Positions 49,791-62,989 of a stretch of DNA of 64,000 bases are shown in pieces. Each line of letters starts with the position of its first letter. Position 1 is the stretch's first letter. The notes beneath the pieces are model-generated. The model had not been told where the DNA came from and searched no databases. It saw only the letters and a program-made list of their open reading frames with translations. Made by a program: the position numbers and the translations under genes. This stretch comes from Pogona vitticeps (taxonomy: Eukaryota; Chordata; Lepidosauria; Squamata; Agamidae): contig NC_135785.1 in the NCBI RefSeq assembly GCF_051106095.1, positions 93,041,001 through 93,105,000 on the forward strand, written 5' to 3'.

Positions 49791-52080
49791 CAGACTGCCA
49801 AGCCTTTCTATTCCCCACATATTGATCTACCTGCAGTCCTATCCAATTCAAAGCTGCAATCTATTTGGATAAGCTCAGTCCCATGTTGATAAGGGAGGGA
49901 TTTAGGTAATCATGGGAAGGATACTAAAGGTGCAAGCAGTTAGCAGCAGCAGGTTACAAAGAGAGGTCAACATGAGCATAGCACTCGCAAAGCTCTTCAA
50001 TATCTACAGACATCAACCTAAAGATGCCAAAGGAGGTGAAAAAGTTGGCAGCAGGAACCAGAGGGGTACAGAAGCCTAGGGCTCAAGCACCTGCGCTGTA
50101 AGCTTGTACTATATACATTATGACTCTTTACATATGTTGCTGCTTAATGACATTGATGTATCTGCTATTGTAACAGCACCCTTCAGGGAAAACTGGTTTT
50201 CAGGAGGAATGCTTTTCTTTAACCATGTTGCCAGAAGCTGCAAGTCTCAACTATTCTGTGTTTTGGAAGCAATTCCTGCTGCCAGTAGTGGTTGCTGGTG
50301 TAGTGTGGCATCATATTCTAATGATTTCTGATTTCACATATGATTAAGGTATGTCGGGGAGGGTGGCTTTGCAAGTAGAATCATAACTGCAAAGGCTTCT
50401 TCACAAGGTGGCATAAGAGCAAGACTAGGTTTTGTTGGAATCCTCTGCATGCACAACTCTATATCTGAAGTTCCTTTCAACAGATGTTCATACTCTTCAT
50501 TATGAATGGTAGCAGGAAGTTAGAAGTAAGGGGATTTGATGTACAATATCCTGATCTTTGCTTCCTTGTTCAAGGAAGTTACAGAATGTCTCTACAATAG
50601 ATTGCAAAAATGTGTTAAGCTCTGCTGCTGTTATTTAAGATCAAAGAACAGTTTAATTAAATTTAATTGTGAAAGACCATGCTAATAGAAACGGGTGGCA
50701 TAGGTAGAAAGAACTTTGCTATGGTTATATAGGATATCTGAGTGAAATATTTGTGTGAGGACTTAGAGGCATAGATTGTCATGTGTGAGTTTAAAAAAAT
50801 ATTTGATGAAACTACATGTATTATGTCTACAATTCAAGTATTTACTTAAAACACATTGTTTATAAATTGTTTTATAAGAAAAGGTTTTCAGTGAAAACTG
50901 AGAAAAAGGAAAACATTTTAAAAAGAATCTTGAAAAAGAAACAGGATTTGTAAAAGAATCCATACTTTATTTTTAAAACAACAGTGTTAAAATGGCAGGT
51001 AAAATAAAAAGTAAACACTTCTAAACAGTAAAATATTTACTTAATATACAATACATGCAAATAGCTCAGAAATGTATGTGACATAGTCCAGATGATAATC
51101 ACACTACAGAAATAAGAATGAATCGATGTTCGGCACAGTGAAAGTTAGTTGGAATGGAGCCAAACTGTGGCCCCACAGTCGGATATAGAGTGGAAACCAT
51201 GTCAGTTATTTATGACTATATATTTCCAAACTCCTTTGCCAAAGAAAACAATTCTTACCCTTAAATTAGGATATTTCCATATTAAAAAACTAGACAATAC
51301 TTTTCACTTCTGTTTTAAATAGATGGGCATTGTTTCTTCTTTAGTACTGTAACAGAGGGATGCATGCTCGATCTCACCACCACCATTTTAAAGAGATTTT
51401 TGGAATTTAAAATGTAGTTTCACTTGAAAGTTCAAACTTGTATTCAGGACAAGTATGGAATATCCCCTTTTTAAAGGAGGGGGGTAAACTTTGGTTACAA
51501 GTCATATTGAAATAACATGTGTATACAATACTATTGAAGTTGTACAGTCAGAATTATTTAGGTTCTTGCTACATATGATATAATAAGGGCTGCCTTCCCT
51601 GTAGGAGGAAACAACAGCAACAATAATAGGTTGCCACTATGTTGCCATGAAGAATCTGCCTGAAATTGATAAATAATTCTAACTAGCTGTTTAAACAAAA
51701 AGATTAGAAAATATTTGCCAAAAAACTTTTCTAAAATAATTGTTGCATTTCAGCACATCAAAAAATCATTTAACATATCAAAAACTTCAGCACAGTATAT
51801 ATACAGATACATAGATTTAAATCTCAAATCGGTTGATGTCTACATAAGAATGTAGGAACAATGCCCCATCAATACTTGTCTATAAATCATTTTTATAAAA
51901 TTGTTTTAAAATGTGTACATCAAATACCATGAGATATAGAAGCAGTTAACAAAATCAGAAATGCTACAACAAATTGCTTCTGTGAATTGTTCTCTTGAAG
52001 AAACTGATGCCTAACAAAAGTTTTTTAAAAACAGGATTACTAATATTTCCAAGAATTAGTAATGGATATATAAGATTAGA
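49791..52080. other. AT-rich intergenic DNA, possible 3' UTR on the - strand
   Basis: Around 50958-51000 the complement carries 'aaaaataaagtatgg', an AATAAA in a context typical of a transcript end, with several kb of low-complexity AT-rich but microsatellite-poor sequence to its right. In human the next gene upstream of MACROH2A2 is COL13A1, whose 3' end would face this way. No coding exon supports this. Confidence 0.25.
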
Positions 52081-52084
52081 GCCA

Positions 52085-52240
52085 GCCTATATTGCCTTGG
52101 ACATGCTGCACAGTCCCAGGGCAACCCCAGAAAAAGGGAATGGTAAACACCTCTGAGTATTCTAAACCTAGAAAATCCAGGAAGGGTTCACCGTAAGTCA
52201 GAACTGACCTGATGGCACGTTATTGTTATATAAATACAGT
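52085..52240 (+). mobile_element. tRNA-derived SINE fragment
   Basis: The segment 'gggaatggtaaacacctctg', 'agtattctaaacctagaaaa', 'gttcaccgtaagtcagaact', 'gacctgatggcac' is the opposite orientation of the SINE at 12112-12660. The 5' tRNA part is missing. Confidence 0.6.
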
Positions 52241-54990
52241 ATAAGTATGATCAGTCAAATACTTTGAATTAAATACTGAGCCTTATTGCAAGACCCGATT
52301 GATTTCTGTGAGCGGATCTTAAACAGCAAGACTCTATTCACCAGTTTTAAAAACCAGTACTTTCTACTTACAATGTTTTGTAGAATTTTGTCATTGATCT
52401 TCCTCACTAGAACTTGATAATACTTTCTGTAGAGCCAGCTCTATGGACTTCTAAACTTTTTTTTTTTTTTGGTGGGCAAAGGCACATGAAAAGGGGGAAA
52501 TTGGCCAATTCAAGTAACCTTCCATAAGCTTGCTTTAGATAATTCCATGAGGCACTATTTATGAGTCTGGCCTCTGCTGTTGATATGTAACAGAGATCTT
52601 TAAAATATTTTAATGTGTCTTCATCCATAGGAATTATGCCAGACAGCCTCCCTTGCATGCAGAATGTTCTTTGAGGATATATCTTAGCAGAGGTTCGATC
52701 CAAATGGTGGCAAAGGGTAAGGAAAATTAATGGCTAGTACTGTTCTGAGCATATGCTTGCCCAGGAGTTCATGGCACTAAAATATGTAGCTTTTACATCA
52801 GTTCTTGAAGAACTGCAAGGACATCTTTGGATTTGGTTTTATTGTTTTTGCAGTGTTCTAGTGGGAGGTGTAAAACAATCTTTTTCTGAGTAGAAGGCTG
52901 TTTGAGAATAATGGATTTTCGTCCAGACCTGTAATTTTTTATAGTCCACCACTTTCAGGTTCTATTTATAGTTTTGGAAAATAAACACTGGATGAAGATT
53001 TGAAGATATGTTTGAGAAGATATGTTTGTTATGTGAAATAGCTAGCAGCTCAGCTGCAATAGTCAGGTAGAAATAATGACATTTTCATTACGAAGATAGC
53101 AAAGATGTTGAAACAAAGTATTGAGGTGTATCTCTGCAAAAATGGAATTATTTCCACAATGGAATTTCGCATTTCCCAGCATGTCCTGTACTAGGAACAC
53201 AGTATTCATAGGCAGAGCTGCGAATGCTAGGTTTGAAAATCAGTGTTAAACATTAAAATTTCACAAATTAATTTTGTTGCTGTTAACATTTATAAATGAA
53301 TGAAAGTGTTAATTAATTCACTTAGTGTTTTTAGATCATTGCTTACAATTGTTAGTAAACAGTGGGATGATCTTCCCTGTACTCATGCTTTCTTTTGAAC
53401 AGACAAAAAACTAAAGTTAAGGTTGTCTGCCCTAAAACATGAGATTTCAGCTCAAAGACAGATCTGTGCAAAAACAATTACACTGGCCTTACATATGTAC
53501 ATCTAGTAAGTTGTTGGCCGCTTTTACATAGATATATTCAGTACAGTGATAGAAAAGCTACTGCTGAAAGTACAGTAAGTGTTGAGAGAAATCTCAACTC
53601 TCTCCTGCACAGTCATAGCAACCACTTTCCTATTGTAGAGGCAGCTTACAGATTCTCTCAACGTTTACTATTTGCAACAGTGTTGTGCTGTGTAAAACTG
53701 GTCAAAAAGTTATTTAAAGTTATATAAAGCAGTGGTTTCCAAGGTTATTAGTCCAGGATCCTTTTGGATTTTGCCATGTGTGTAAGGACAATTTTGCAAG
53801 CAATTTTCAATTATTGCAGGCTGTGCAATAAGTGAAGGTCAGCTGTGTAGCCAAGGCACATGAGTGCACAATGGAGACCTCGCATGACAGAGCACAATAC
53901 TTGCACAATTACTCTTACACATTTGGTGACTCCACAGTGATAATGGTCCTGGGGCTCAAAGGTAGGAGCTACAGCTGACAGAGCCAATATTTCATTACAT
54001 GTGTTGCCGGGGGGGGGGTTCACCTTCAGAGGGAGAGGAGTACAAACATACATGCCTTGCTGAGGACACAGCAATTGTCAATGTCAGCATTACTTTTACA
54101 GCAGTATTTCAAAAGCATTGTATCTATTGGTGCTAATTTGGATTGTTTGACTAAAAAAGTAACAATTCAATATTAAAGCATTGTAATTAGCAGAGGAGTG
54201 TTACAATCCCTTTACCTTCAATTACTTTCTGAGATCTAAATAACTAATTCAGTAATTGTGCATAAAAATAACAGAACTGGAAAACATAGATTAACCCATG
54301 CAGGAGCTATAATATTGTCCAATTCAAAGTTGTAAGTCAGAAAACCAAGCTCGTCTTTACTTATTTAATTCAAAACATTCAAAATCAACTTAAATATGCA
54401 AGCAGCTATAATGCCCCAAGGATTATACAGAAGTCCTGGAGTTATATTTTTTTGTGAAAATAGTTTCAAGATTGCATGAATGTAGCCTATGATTGGCTCT
54501 ACTAGTGCATAAGATTGACTTGAGGGAACATGCCAAGATCCAGTTCATCCAGCATTGTGTTTCTAATAGAAATTGAGACAAATGCCCCAGGAACATGATA
54601 AGCAGAGTTGGAAGGTGATGACAATCTCTATGTCCCCTAGTCCTCCTCCAGTGTTGTGATAGTCAAAAGTATAATGTCTCTGAGTCTTCTGGCTTGACGC
54701 TGTGATGAGACAGCAGCAGAAGGATGGAGCTTCATCCCCCGGGCTGAATTCCAACCTGTTTGGGACCCCCAGGGGGTTAAAACCACCCCAAAGAGGTGGT
54801 GAAATGGGGGAGAAGCCTGTTGAGTATGGGGAAATGGTGTTTACCCATGTTTGATCTGGGAAACTCCCCAAATCAACTAGCAGGCGGAAACAAGCAGCTG
54901 AACTAGCTTGTTTGCAAGTCATTGGCAGCTGGCAATGGAGAAGTGATAAATCAGCCTAATTAACATCATGTTATCATTGGGTGAGAAACA
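52241..54990. other. Intergenic DNA, no gene recognised
   Basis: It contains a hAT-end fragment near 53732 ('cagtggtttccaaggttatt') and a G run at 54008-54017. The 119-codon frame on the - strand at 54563-54922 has no recognisable domain. Confidence 0.45.
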
Positions 54991-56720
54991 TTTTTAACTG
55001 TATTGCTTTACTATCCCTGGACGAGACAATCTCTACGGCAGAAATAGCATCTTCTATCCCCCACCACTGATTGAGCAGCGGTGAATCTGGAGAGAGGAGG
55101 AGACACAGGGAGACACAAGGAAAATACATTGGACATTAATTAGACATTTAATTATACTTCAAGGAAGGAAGTTTGGTATTACTTTGTTGTTATAAACTTA
55201 AGAATCTTCCTCTTGAAAACATCATTGAAAACAACTCTGGGAAACTAAACTTATTTATGTTACTTGAAACAGCTATCTAAGGTCCTGGCAAAAAGCCTAG
55301 AATCAATAACCTTGAACACTTTATGACTGTTTGAAATTCCATTTCTTTTTGAGGACGGAACTGAACTACAGATAAATTAACCCTAGAAAACCCAATCCAG
55401 CCAAAGTGGAACTTCTAAACTGTATCCTGGGTTCTGAACATGAGTGTACCTTGAGCCTCTAAGTGGGGAAGACTCTCTACATCTGAGATTGGATTCAGGC
55501 TTAACCCTAAAGATGATCAATCCATTAAAGTGGAACTATGGAAGCAAGTATTGATGGAACTGGACTGATTAAGCCTCTGGCCAACTCTCATTTGCAAAAT
55601 AATTATTTGATATCTGGGACATAATGCCATAACAAGGACAATGTTGGGATGAAACAAAATCTACCATTCAAGCAATTTTAGAAATAGTGAGATCCCACAA
55701 CAAAGAGGCAAAATTATTCACAAAGTAGTTGAAGAAGAACTATAGTCAAGAGGAGACAGGGAATAATGAACAAGGAAATGAGAGGGTGGTGGATGATGTA
55801 TGCCAATCAAAAGAGGGGCTGGAGGAAATTATAGGAGAAAACCTAGGAGATTTGATTCTAACCCTGGAGCCGAGGAGAGTTTTAGGTGTGCTGAGGGAAG
55901 ATAGGGGGAGAGAATCAAAAAGAGCCTGGAAGATCTATTGGAGATACTGTAAATCAAATGTCTAAAATGTTCTCTAGTGGCACAAGGCACAGCATCATTT
56001 TTAGAGAGATAGAAACAAGAACTGGGAAAAGACAAATAAGAGAAGGAGTTACTTAGAAAGATGAAAAAGGAAAAAATATTAAGGTGGCCTTCAAAGTTGA
56101 AAGCATGTATATACTTCACTTCTGGAATTGTAAGGTGGTATATCCTATATATTAGAAAAGGAAATTAAACTGAAATAAGGGATCACTAATCAGGGTAAAG
56201 GCACAACACGGTGGTTCTTAAGGTAAATTAAAGCTAGATATAAGGATGAGGTAAAACAAAAGGTACCTAATAAATATACATTAGATATGATATTGATATA
56301 GACATGATAGAAAACGTGGAGATAGAAATGGCTAAACAATTAAATAAAGAAAATCTATAAAATGCTTTAGATAACATCTATTATGTGTTAGGAACCTATT
56401 CAGTTATTATTGGTATAAAATACAAAGTTCGTCGTTTAAATCACCTCAAAATTATATAAATTTGGAAATGGAATTACTTTTATTAGGTATGTTATTAGAG
56501 GATTTTGAGAACATTGTATACTATGAGAGCAATATTATGATAGTAGCCAATATTGTATACTAAAATACACACATGAATAGTTTAAACATTTAAAAAATGT
56601 ATAGATTTTGAAGGGACAATAAAGAAGACACCAAGATGCAAAAAACAGTTATAAGCAACTCACGTAACACGATGTTTAACAAACATGAATTGAATGTAGA
56701 TAGATTGAAAAACTAATAAA
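54990..56720. other. A-rich stretch, possibly an old retroelement
   Basis: The + strand is purine-rich for over 1 kb with frames rich in Lys and Glu ('NNEQGNERVVDDVCQSKEGL'), reminiscent of LINE ORF1 or 5' regions, but I see no diagnostic motif or ends. Confidence 0.25.
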
Positions 56721-57332
56721 ATGTTTTTTTAAAAAGTAAAATGACTCTGAACAAGGAATTGTTTACTCTGGACAAAATTACACATTCTAAATCAAAACAC
56801 GAAGACCTAACTCCAATTGTTAGTCCTAATTAGAGTAGACCCATTGCATTACTGGAACTTAGATAAAATTTGACCAACTTAGTTCTTGTTGATTCAATAA
56901 ATCTAGATTAGCTGGAGTTTAGAACTGGACTTAAACCAAAGGCAGCAATCCTATATACTGTACACTTAAATGTGAATAAAGTCCTGTTGAATGTGGTGGG
57001 ACTTCTGAGTAGGCATGCCCAGGACTGTGCTATAAAGTATTTAGTCTGATTAAGAAAATATGGCACTGTGCAAGTGCTTCGGTTGAACAACCACTTCAGA
57101 AGTTTCAGTTAGCATTTTTATAACCGGAATACAACTAGGCCCAGTTTCTTGTAGAGAGACTACCTATCATCAAGGAGCACCATTTGTTTTCCTTCTCTGG
57201 TCCCTAATATTTTTTTAATTGTGTTAATTGCTATCATTACTTAGAGAAACCCTTTTGATCCCCCAGTCCAGCTTTAGTTGAGCATAATTATCTATGACTG
57301 GCAGTATCATACTGAAAATGAATTGGATGTAC

Positions 57333-57576
57333 TGGTTGTTGTGTGTTTTTCAGGCTCTTTGATCGTGTTCTGAAGGTTGTTCTTCCTAACGTTTCGCCAG
57401 TCTCTGTGGCCGGCATCTTCAGAGGACAGGAGTCAGAAATCTGTGCTCTGATCCTCTGAAGATGCCGGCCACAGAGACTGGTGAAACGTTAGGAAGAACA
57501 ACCTTCAGAACACGGCCAAAGAGCCCGAAAAACCCACAACAATCATTAGATCCGACCGTGAAAGCCTTTGTGAATA
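57333..57576 (+). mobile_element. Penelope-like insertion with inverted arms and hammerhead-like core
   Basis: This 244-bp insertion is bracketed by a perfect 12-bp duplication 'aattggatgtac' (57321-57332 and 57577-57588). About 100 bp of left arm (57334-57430) is the reverse complement of the right arm (57451-57545), which then runs into a unique tail 'tagatccgaccgtgaaagcc'. The right arm holds CTGAAGA (57456-57462) and GAAAC (57483-57487) separated by a possible short stem. No coding sequence. Confidence 0.75.
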
Positions 57577-57589
57577 AATTGGATGTACA

Positions 57590-59040
57590 CGCGGTTGAAA
57601 GCAATGTAGTGCAGAGAGATGATACCAACATTTGGGTCCCCATCTGCACATCTGTAAAGTCTAGCCCAGTTTCGATGGTGTACTTTATTTTACACCACTA
57701 AAATCGACCAGACCTTTCTCCCCCTCCTGCTGCAGCCATCTAACTAACACTAAATAATGTGCCACAGCCTTCCATGAAACTGAATAACCTGCTCCAGAGA
57801 GTTTCTCAGTCCTCCAAAGCTGTTTTTTAAGGTTGCATGGGGAGCAGTAGGAGGAAAAGGATTTAGTGGAATCCATTAGGAAGACACCGTGGATGATGGC
57901 TTCTGTTCATATTGCATTATTTTTTAACATGCATCTTTATTTAGCCCTGTGATACTGTCCAGACGTAGTAATACAGAGCTTAACTGAGGCTTTCTGTTTA
58001 GGGAGTGGTTTGGTCCACAGAGTAGTCTGTGAAAAATAAAAGTGAACTGGACATCAATTCATTAGAAAAAAGAAAGAAAAAGCACCTGATAGGCATTGCA
58101 TTTGAAAGGCAAGAAAACTATATTGCTAAGAACACAGGGGACAGGAGGAATTACATTTTTCTTGCTTTCCAAAAACCACATTAAAGTACAGCTACAGACA
58201 ACATTTTTTAAAGAAAATGTGATATTAAAATATTAATAATCAGTCAGATTATAGTTGAAGTAATATTAGTGAGCTAAGAGAAAGAGAAAGATAATATAGC
58301 CTTTAAATAATAATAATAATATATATATTTAAAAAGGCACGCTGTGTCACAGTTCTGGTCACATTCTTCTACAAAAAAAGAAAAAAGGACCTTTGCCACA
58401 AACCCAGTACAGAAAAATACCATTCCATTTTAATACTTATATTGAATGATGTAATTCTTGTATCAAATATATATTTTAACTAAAATGTCCCTTCTTGCTC
58501 TTCCTTCGTGAAAACACACATCTCTCTTATCCTAAAAGTCCTGAGTCCAATACACAAAAATGCTGGGTGCATGATTGGTAAGCAGAGGACCAGGCAAGAG
58601 AGCACCACTTGTAAGGGAAAAGGTTTCCCCTTCATTGCAGTGTCAGCAGCAGTTTGGTGTCCATTGTCCATGCAGAACTACCAAAGGCATTGCAGTTAGG
58701 CCCCCTTTCACTGGGCATACAATGTATGTATTGGAATCCTGTGCAGTCTTGAGATCAGCTTTCTTAAGTTCAAATGCCTTGAAGCCAAGTAGATCTCTCA
58801 ATTATGGACAAAGTGCAGCACCATGATCCACAATGGATTAAACAAGTTGTTTATAAGGGTGCACTGAATCATAGCCAGTTTCTTTTGGAATGAGATGTAA
58901 TTTTATTATTAAGGGTGCTGCATAAGGATATAAAGTTAGATAGTTGTCAGAAACATAAACAATGTTAAATATTTTCTGTTTTATCCACAGATATGGATTA
59001 GCCTCTAGGTTGCCCTTCACTTAGGTCAGAGTAAGTTCCA
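57590..59040. other. Intergenic DNA, nothing recognised
   Basis: AT-rich sequence with short open frames on both strands and a few ATT repeats near 58305-58325. No element ends or exon-like conservation were seen. Confidence 0.45.
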
Positions 59041-59279
59041 GATTTTGGCCCCCTACACCTCACTTTGCACCATTGAAAGCTCCCCCAACCTGCAGAAACA
59101 ATTTGGGGGGGGGGCGGGTTTGCAGGGGCTGTTGAGGAAAGCAAGAGAAGGAAAAGCCTTGTTCCATGAACTGCTCGAAGTTAGAATCCAAAGAGTGAGT
59201 AAACATTGTCTTCTATTAAAGTCATTTAAATGAGTTGAATGATTCTTTATTTAATAATTTTAAAATTGTGATTTATATG

Positions 59280-59372
59280 TTGTTTTTAATTCTTGCTTTT
59301 TTTAATGATTTGTGAGCCACCTTGAATCCCGCTGTTGGGAGAAAGATGATGCATAAATGCAATAAATAAATC
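59280..59372 (+). mobile_element. CR1/L2-type LINE 3' end
   Basis: The segment 'gatttgtgagccaccttgaa', 'tcccgctgttgggagaaaga' and an 'aataaataaat' tail correspond to the usual 3' end of CR1/L2 LINEs. Only the end remains. Confidence 0.6.
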
Positions 59373-59795
59373 TGGCAATTCGTACCCAAAGCTTTGTGAT
59401 TGCTCCAGGTTGCACGTGTGGAGACACCGTGTGAATCAGTTTCCAGCAACAAACAGCAGCAGCTATCAATGGAGAGGCACAGGGCTTGGTAAAGTAACTT
59501 TTTAAAAAAACTAATGCTGCTTTAGGTATTCTGGGAGTTGTAGTCAACAACAACTTTCCCAAGTTCTGTGGAACTACTGTGTGTTCACTGAAATGTCTTG
59601 CAAAAAACTACTGGAGTTCAGCTTAATTTTGAATCTGATCTTTGATCCAATTAAGTTTTGAGTCCTGGATCTAATTAAGAAGAAAAAAGGAATATTTCAG
59701 AGTCAACAGGGAAATTGCAGGCACTAAATTAATTCTTGGCACATTTCAGGGATACACCTGGACTAATTTTTAAAGAATATATATATTGCCTCAGG

Positions 59796-60359
59796 TTACT
59801 TTATAAAAAATTGAATGATATTGCATAGCTCGTAACAACAAAGAATAAATAATTTTCCCATCAAAATATTCAGTAAGAGATATGCATTTTGCTCTTCCCT
59901 TCCTTCGCCTGTACAAACTATTAAAAACAACACTCTGTAAGTTTTAAGCATGTGGTAATTCTGTTGGAAAGGTCCTCCTACACACTTATTGTGACAGCAG
60001 AACTCTTTTGGACAAACAAACCTATAGTAAAGTATTCCCGTTACGGAAAACAACTGTCTGAAAACGAGTAGGACAAAAATTATACTAAAAAGTCTATCAT
60101 TTAACATAAAATATTTATCAGGTTCAAAATTATTTTCTATTAAACAAAAAATAGTAACTTTCTCGCAGAAAATAGATGTTATACTTTTGAAGATAAGCTG
60201 CGAAGGGTTTAAGATGGAATCATCAAATGTGAATAAATGAATGTTCCTCATCTGACAACCAAGAAAGATGGTACTTCTAGCTATATCTTCACTGAGCTGC
60301 TTTTGAAAATCAAGGCTGAAGTTTATATAGCTCCTTTTTGTGAAAACAGCAACAACCAT
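59796..60359 (-). other. Long open frame of unknown nature, probably chance
   Basis: 187 codons open on the - strand in AT-rich DNA. The product would be rich in Phe, Ile, Leu and Cys ('FSIIFVLLVFRQLF') and lacks a recognisable domain. No promoter or splice context was seen. I think it is noncoding, possibly inside the 3' untranslated region of a - strand gene. Confidence 0.2.
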
Positions 60360-61143
60360 AGCACTGTTGTCTACACCCTAATGCTCTTCAAACCAGCTGC
60401 TGAACAAAGTGCCAAGATCGTCACATGAAGGCTTCTGTGATTATAACAGATTGAATGACAAAGAAAACGAATGAAAAAGAAGCCAACTTCTTTCATGACT
60501 GGCACTGGTGCTGACTCTTGGAGAAGAGAACAAAACCCACTGGTGTGTCCCTCTTCTGTAGCTCCACCAGGCTCGCTATTCAGGAACAAAACTCTGGTGT
60601 GCATGGCTCAAGAATACTTCCGTGCTCCTTGGAGGTAAGTCGTTGAATATCTTCTGCAAACCTTCAGGCAGGATGTTCTTCTGTCACCATTGTAGACCTT
60701 CCACAAGTATCTCCTCCCTCTTACTTGTGCCATTATTTGGCTATCAGCCAAGGAGTTTGACCCTTTAAGTGACAGATAAATTATTTCACACAGAAATGTC
60801 CTTTCAGATACTAGTAGAAGTGTTGCTCTTGACATCCAAAGTTATGCAAAATCTCAACTTGAAACCATCTCTATTGCCGTGTTATATATTAAGTGTACAC
60901 CCACATTAGGTGAGGTTATAATCTTTGGATTACATCAGCAGCAAATACTTCTGATGTACCTATTTCTGGTTATGCACTTGGCCATCCCTATCCCATCTCA
61001 TTGTGTTAATCTGAATGGACTGCAGTGAGTACATTTATAGCTATCCCACAAGCAGTCAGAAAGGTGGCACTACAAAAGTACAGTTCAGCTGCATCCTAAG
61101 CCCAGGGAGTAAATTAAATCTAATGTGCACTTCGTAACTAGCT

Positions 61144-61339
61144 CACTGGTTCCCAAACTGTGGCCATGGTGCCCTCGGGGGCCACCAAACCCAGCCAGGG
61201 GTGCCATGAAATCTGCTGAAGTACTACTTAGGTCAGGCTTCCCCTCTCTCTTCTCCCCTTTCTCTGAAAGTATCGTATTGGAGGAGACACAGCCAACAGC
61301 CAGTAAGTCAAGGGAACATAAAAAGTTTGGGAATCACTG
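61144..61339. mobile_element. hAT-type MITE (196 bp)
   Basis: The ends 'cactggttcccaaactgtgg' and 'aaaagtttgggaatcactg' are inverted repeats. Flanking 8-mers 'aactagct' (61136-61143) and 'aactagca' (61340-61347) differ by one base. Noncoding. Confidence 0.75.
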
Positions 61340-61619
61340 AACTAGCAATTTGGGAGGCATCCAAAGAGATGCAGATCGCATATTGACTTCTTTAAACTGT
61401 CAAATACAGAGATACTACGTATGTTGATGGCAGTTGTAGGAGGGAATATAATTAGTGCATGACTTGAGTTACAATTTTGCACTCAGTACTTGTAACTGTG
61501 TTAATAGCACATCAGTAGTACATACAAATTTAGCTTTGTTTCCTGGATTAGATAAATGTATGCCACATGTCACTGTTAAACTCCATCTGAACTAATATGT
61601 TGGATTCTGTGTTCTAGAC

Positions 61620-61755
61620 CACTGGTTCTTAACCCTGGGTTACTCAGGAGTTTTGGACTGCAACTCCCAGAAGCCTTCACCACCAGCTGTCCTGACTGGG
61701 GTTTCTGGGAGTTGCAGTTCAAAAGCATCCGAATAACAAAGGCTAAGAACCACTG
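61620..61755. mobile_element. Palindromic hAT-type MITE (136 bp)
   Basis: Nearly the whole element is an inverted repeat: 'cactggttcttaaccctggg' and 'ctgcaactcccagaa' on the left are mirrored by 'ttctgggagttgcagtt' and 'ggctaagaaccactg' on the right. A perfect 8-bp duplication 'ttctagac' flanks it (61612-61619, 61756-61763). Confidence 0.85.
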
Positions 61756-62289
61756 TTCTAGACGATGGTAATAAAATGGGACAGGTTTAGAGGGAGATTT
61801 GAATAATTATAGTCCTATGAGGAAATGTGAATACATCTGGAGACGTCTGATCTGGGCATGCAGTGCTTGCTAAAGCAAATCCTGCAGTGCCTTTTTGCTG
61901 TAACTGTGAACTGACCGAGTAGAGTTTCCTTTTATGCTACTTGAAGAGATCAGCAGCATATTTTAGTAATCTGCTTTTTCCTCAAGTCAAATCTAGCACA
62001 TGCAAACCACTGCAAGTGCAAGGAAGTGAAAGCAACTAACTCTTCACTTCAACCATTGATGGCACTGCTAAATTGGAGCTTTTCAGGACCAGCACTCTTG
62101 ATGAATTAAATCTCTTCCCTGTGCCCATCTTTGCAGTTAGTTCCTCCTCAGACCCTGCAGTCTGGGTGGGGAAAGCATAGATGCTTCTTTGATACCTCTA
62201 AATTTTATCTTGTGCACAGAGCTTTAGATGCAGGGCTTATCAGGAGAGAGAACACAGGAAAAGGAATCCTCTTTTCCGTGCATTCTGGG

Positions 62290-62419
<130 letters not shown>

Positions 62420-62989
62420 AATATTCCTCTAAATCTAAGAATAAGGGGAGTTCAGTTCTTGAGCAAATTGTTTTGAGTTGTGAGGTTTTATTACAGGAGT
62501 AATAGGGAAATGTTGAAGGAATGCTACGGGAAATCCATTTAATGGTTCTCAGAATGATTTTTTTTAAAATCAGCAATGCATAGGGAAGAGAAGAGATAAA
62601 TCCAAACAGAAACACTTTCAGGTGTTTGATAACTATGTAAAACTAATTTGTGGAAAAGAGGCGGGGGGGGGGACCAGGATAAGGCCTCCTGCTCCTGTCC
62701 TTGATGCTCCCTGTATAAAGTTATTTTGAAACACCTGAAAAGGGCTTTTGTTTTTGTAGCTTCTATTCTTTTCTATTTAAGCAGGATTCCTATTTAGATC
62801 TGTGCAGTTATGTATCTAAAGCTTGCTGTTTTCAGTAGGAGAGGATGTTAAATTTTTGTGTTAGCCAATTTTAGGAGAAAGATGAAGGTCTTATCATGAG
62901 CATGTTTCCTACATGCAGAATCTTTCTAATACATACTGTTAGTGAAATTGAAGAGAGGTAATCTCAGTTGTCTCACACACACTGTTGAT

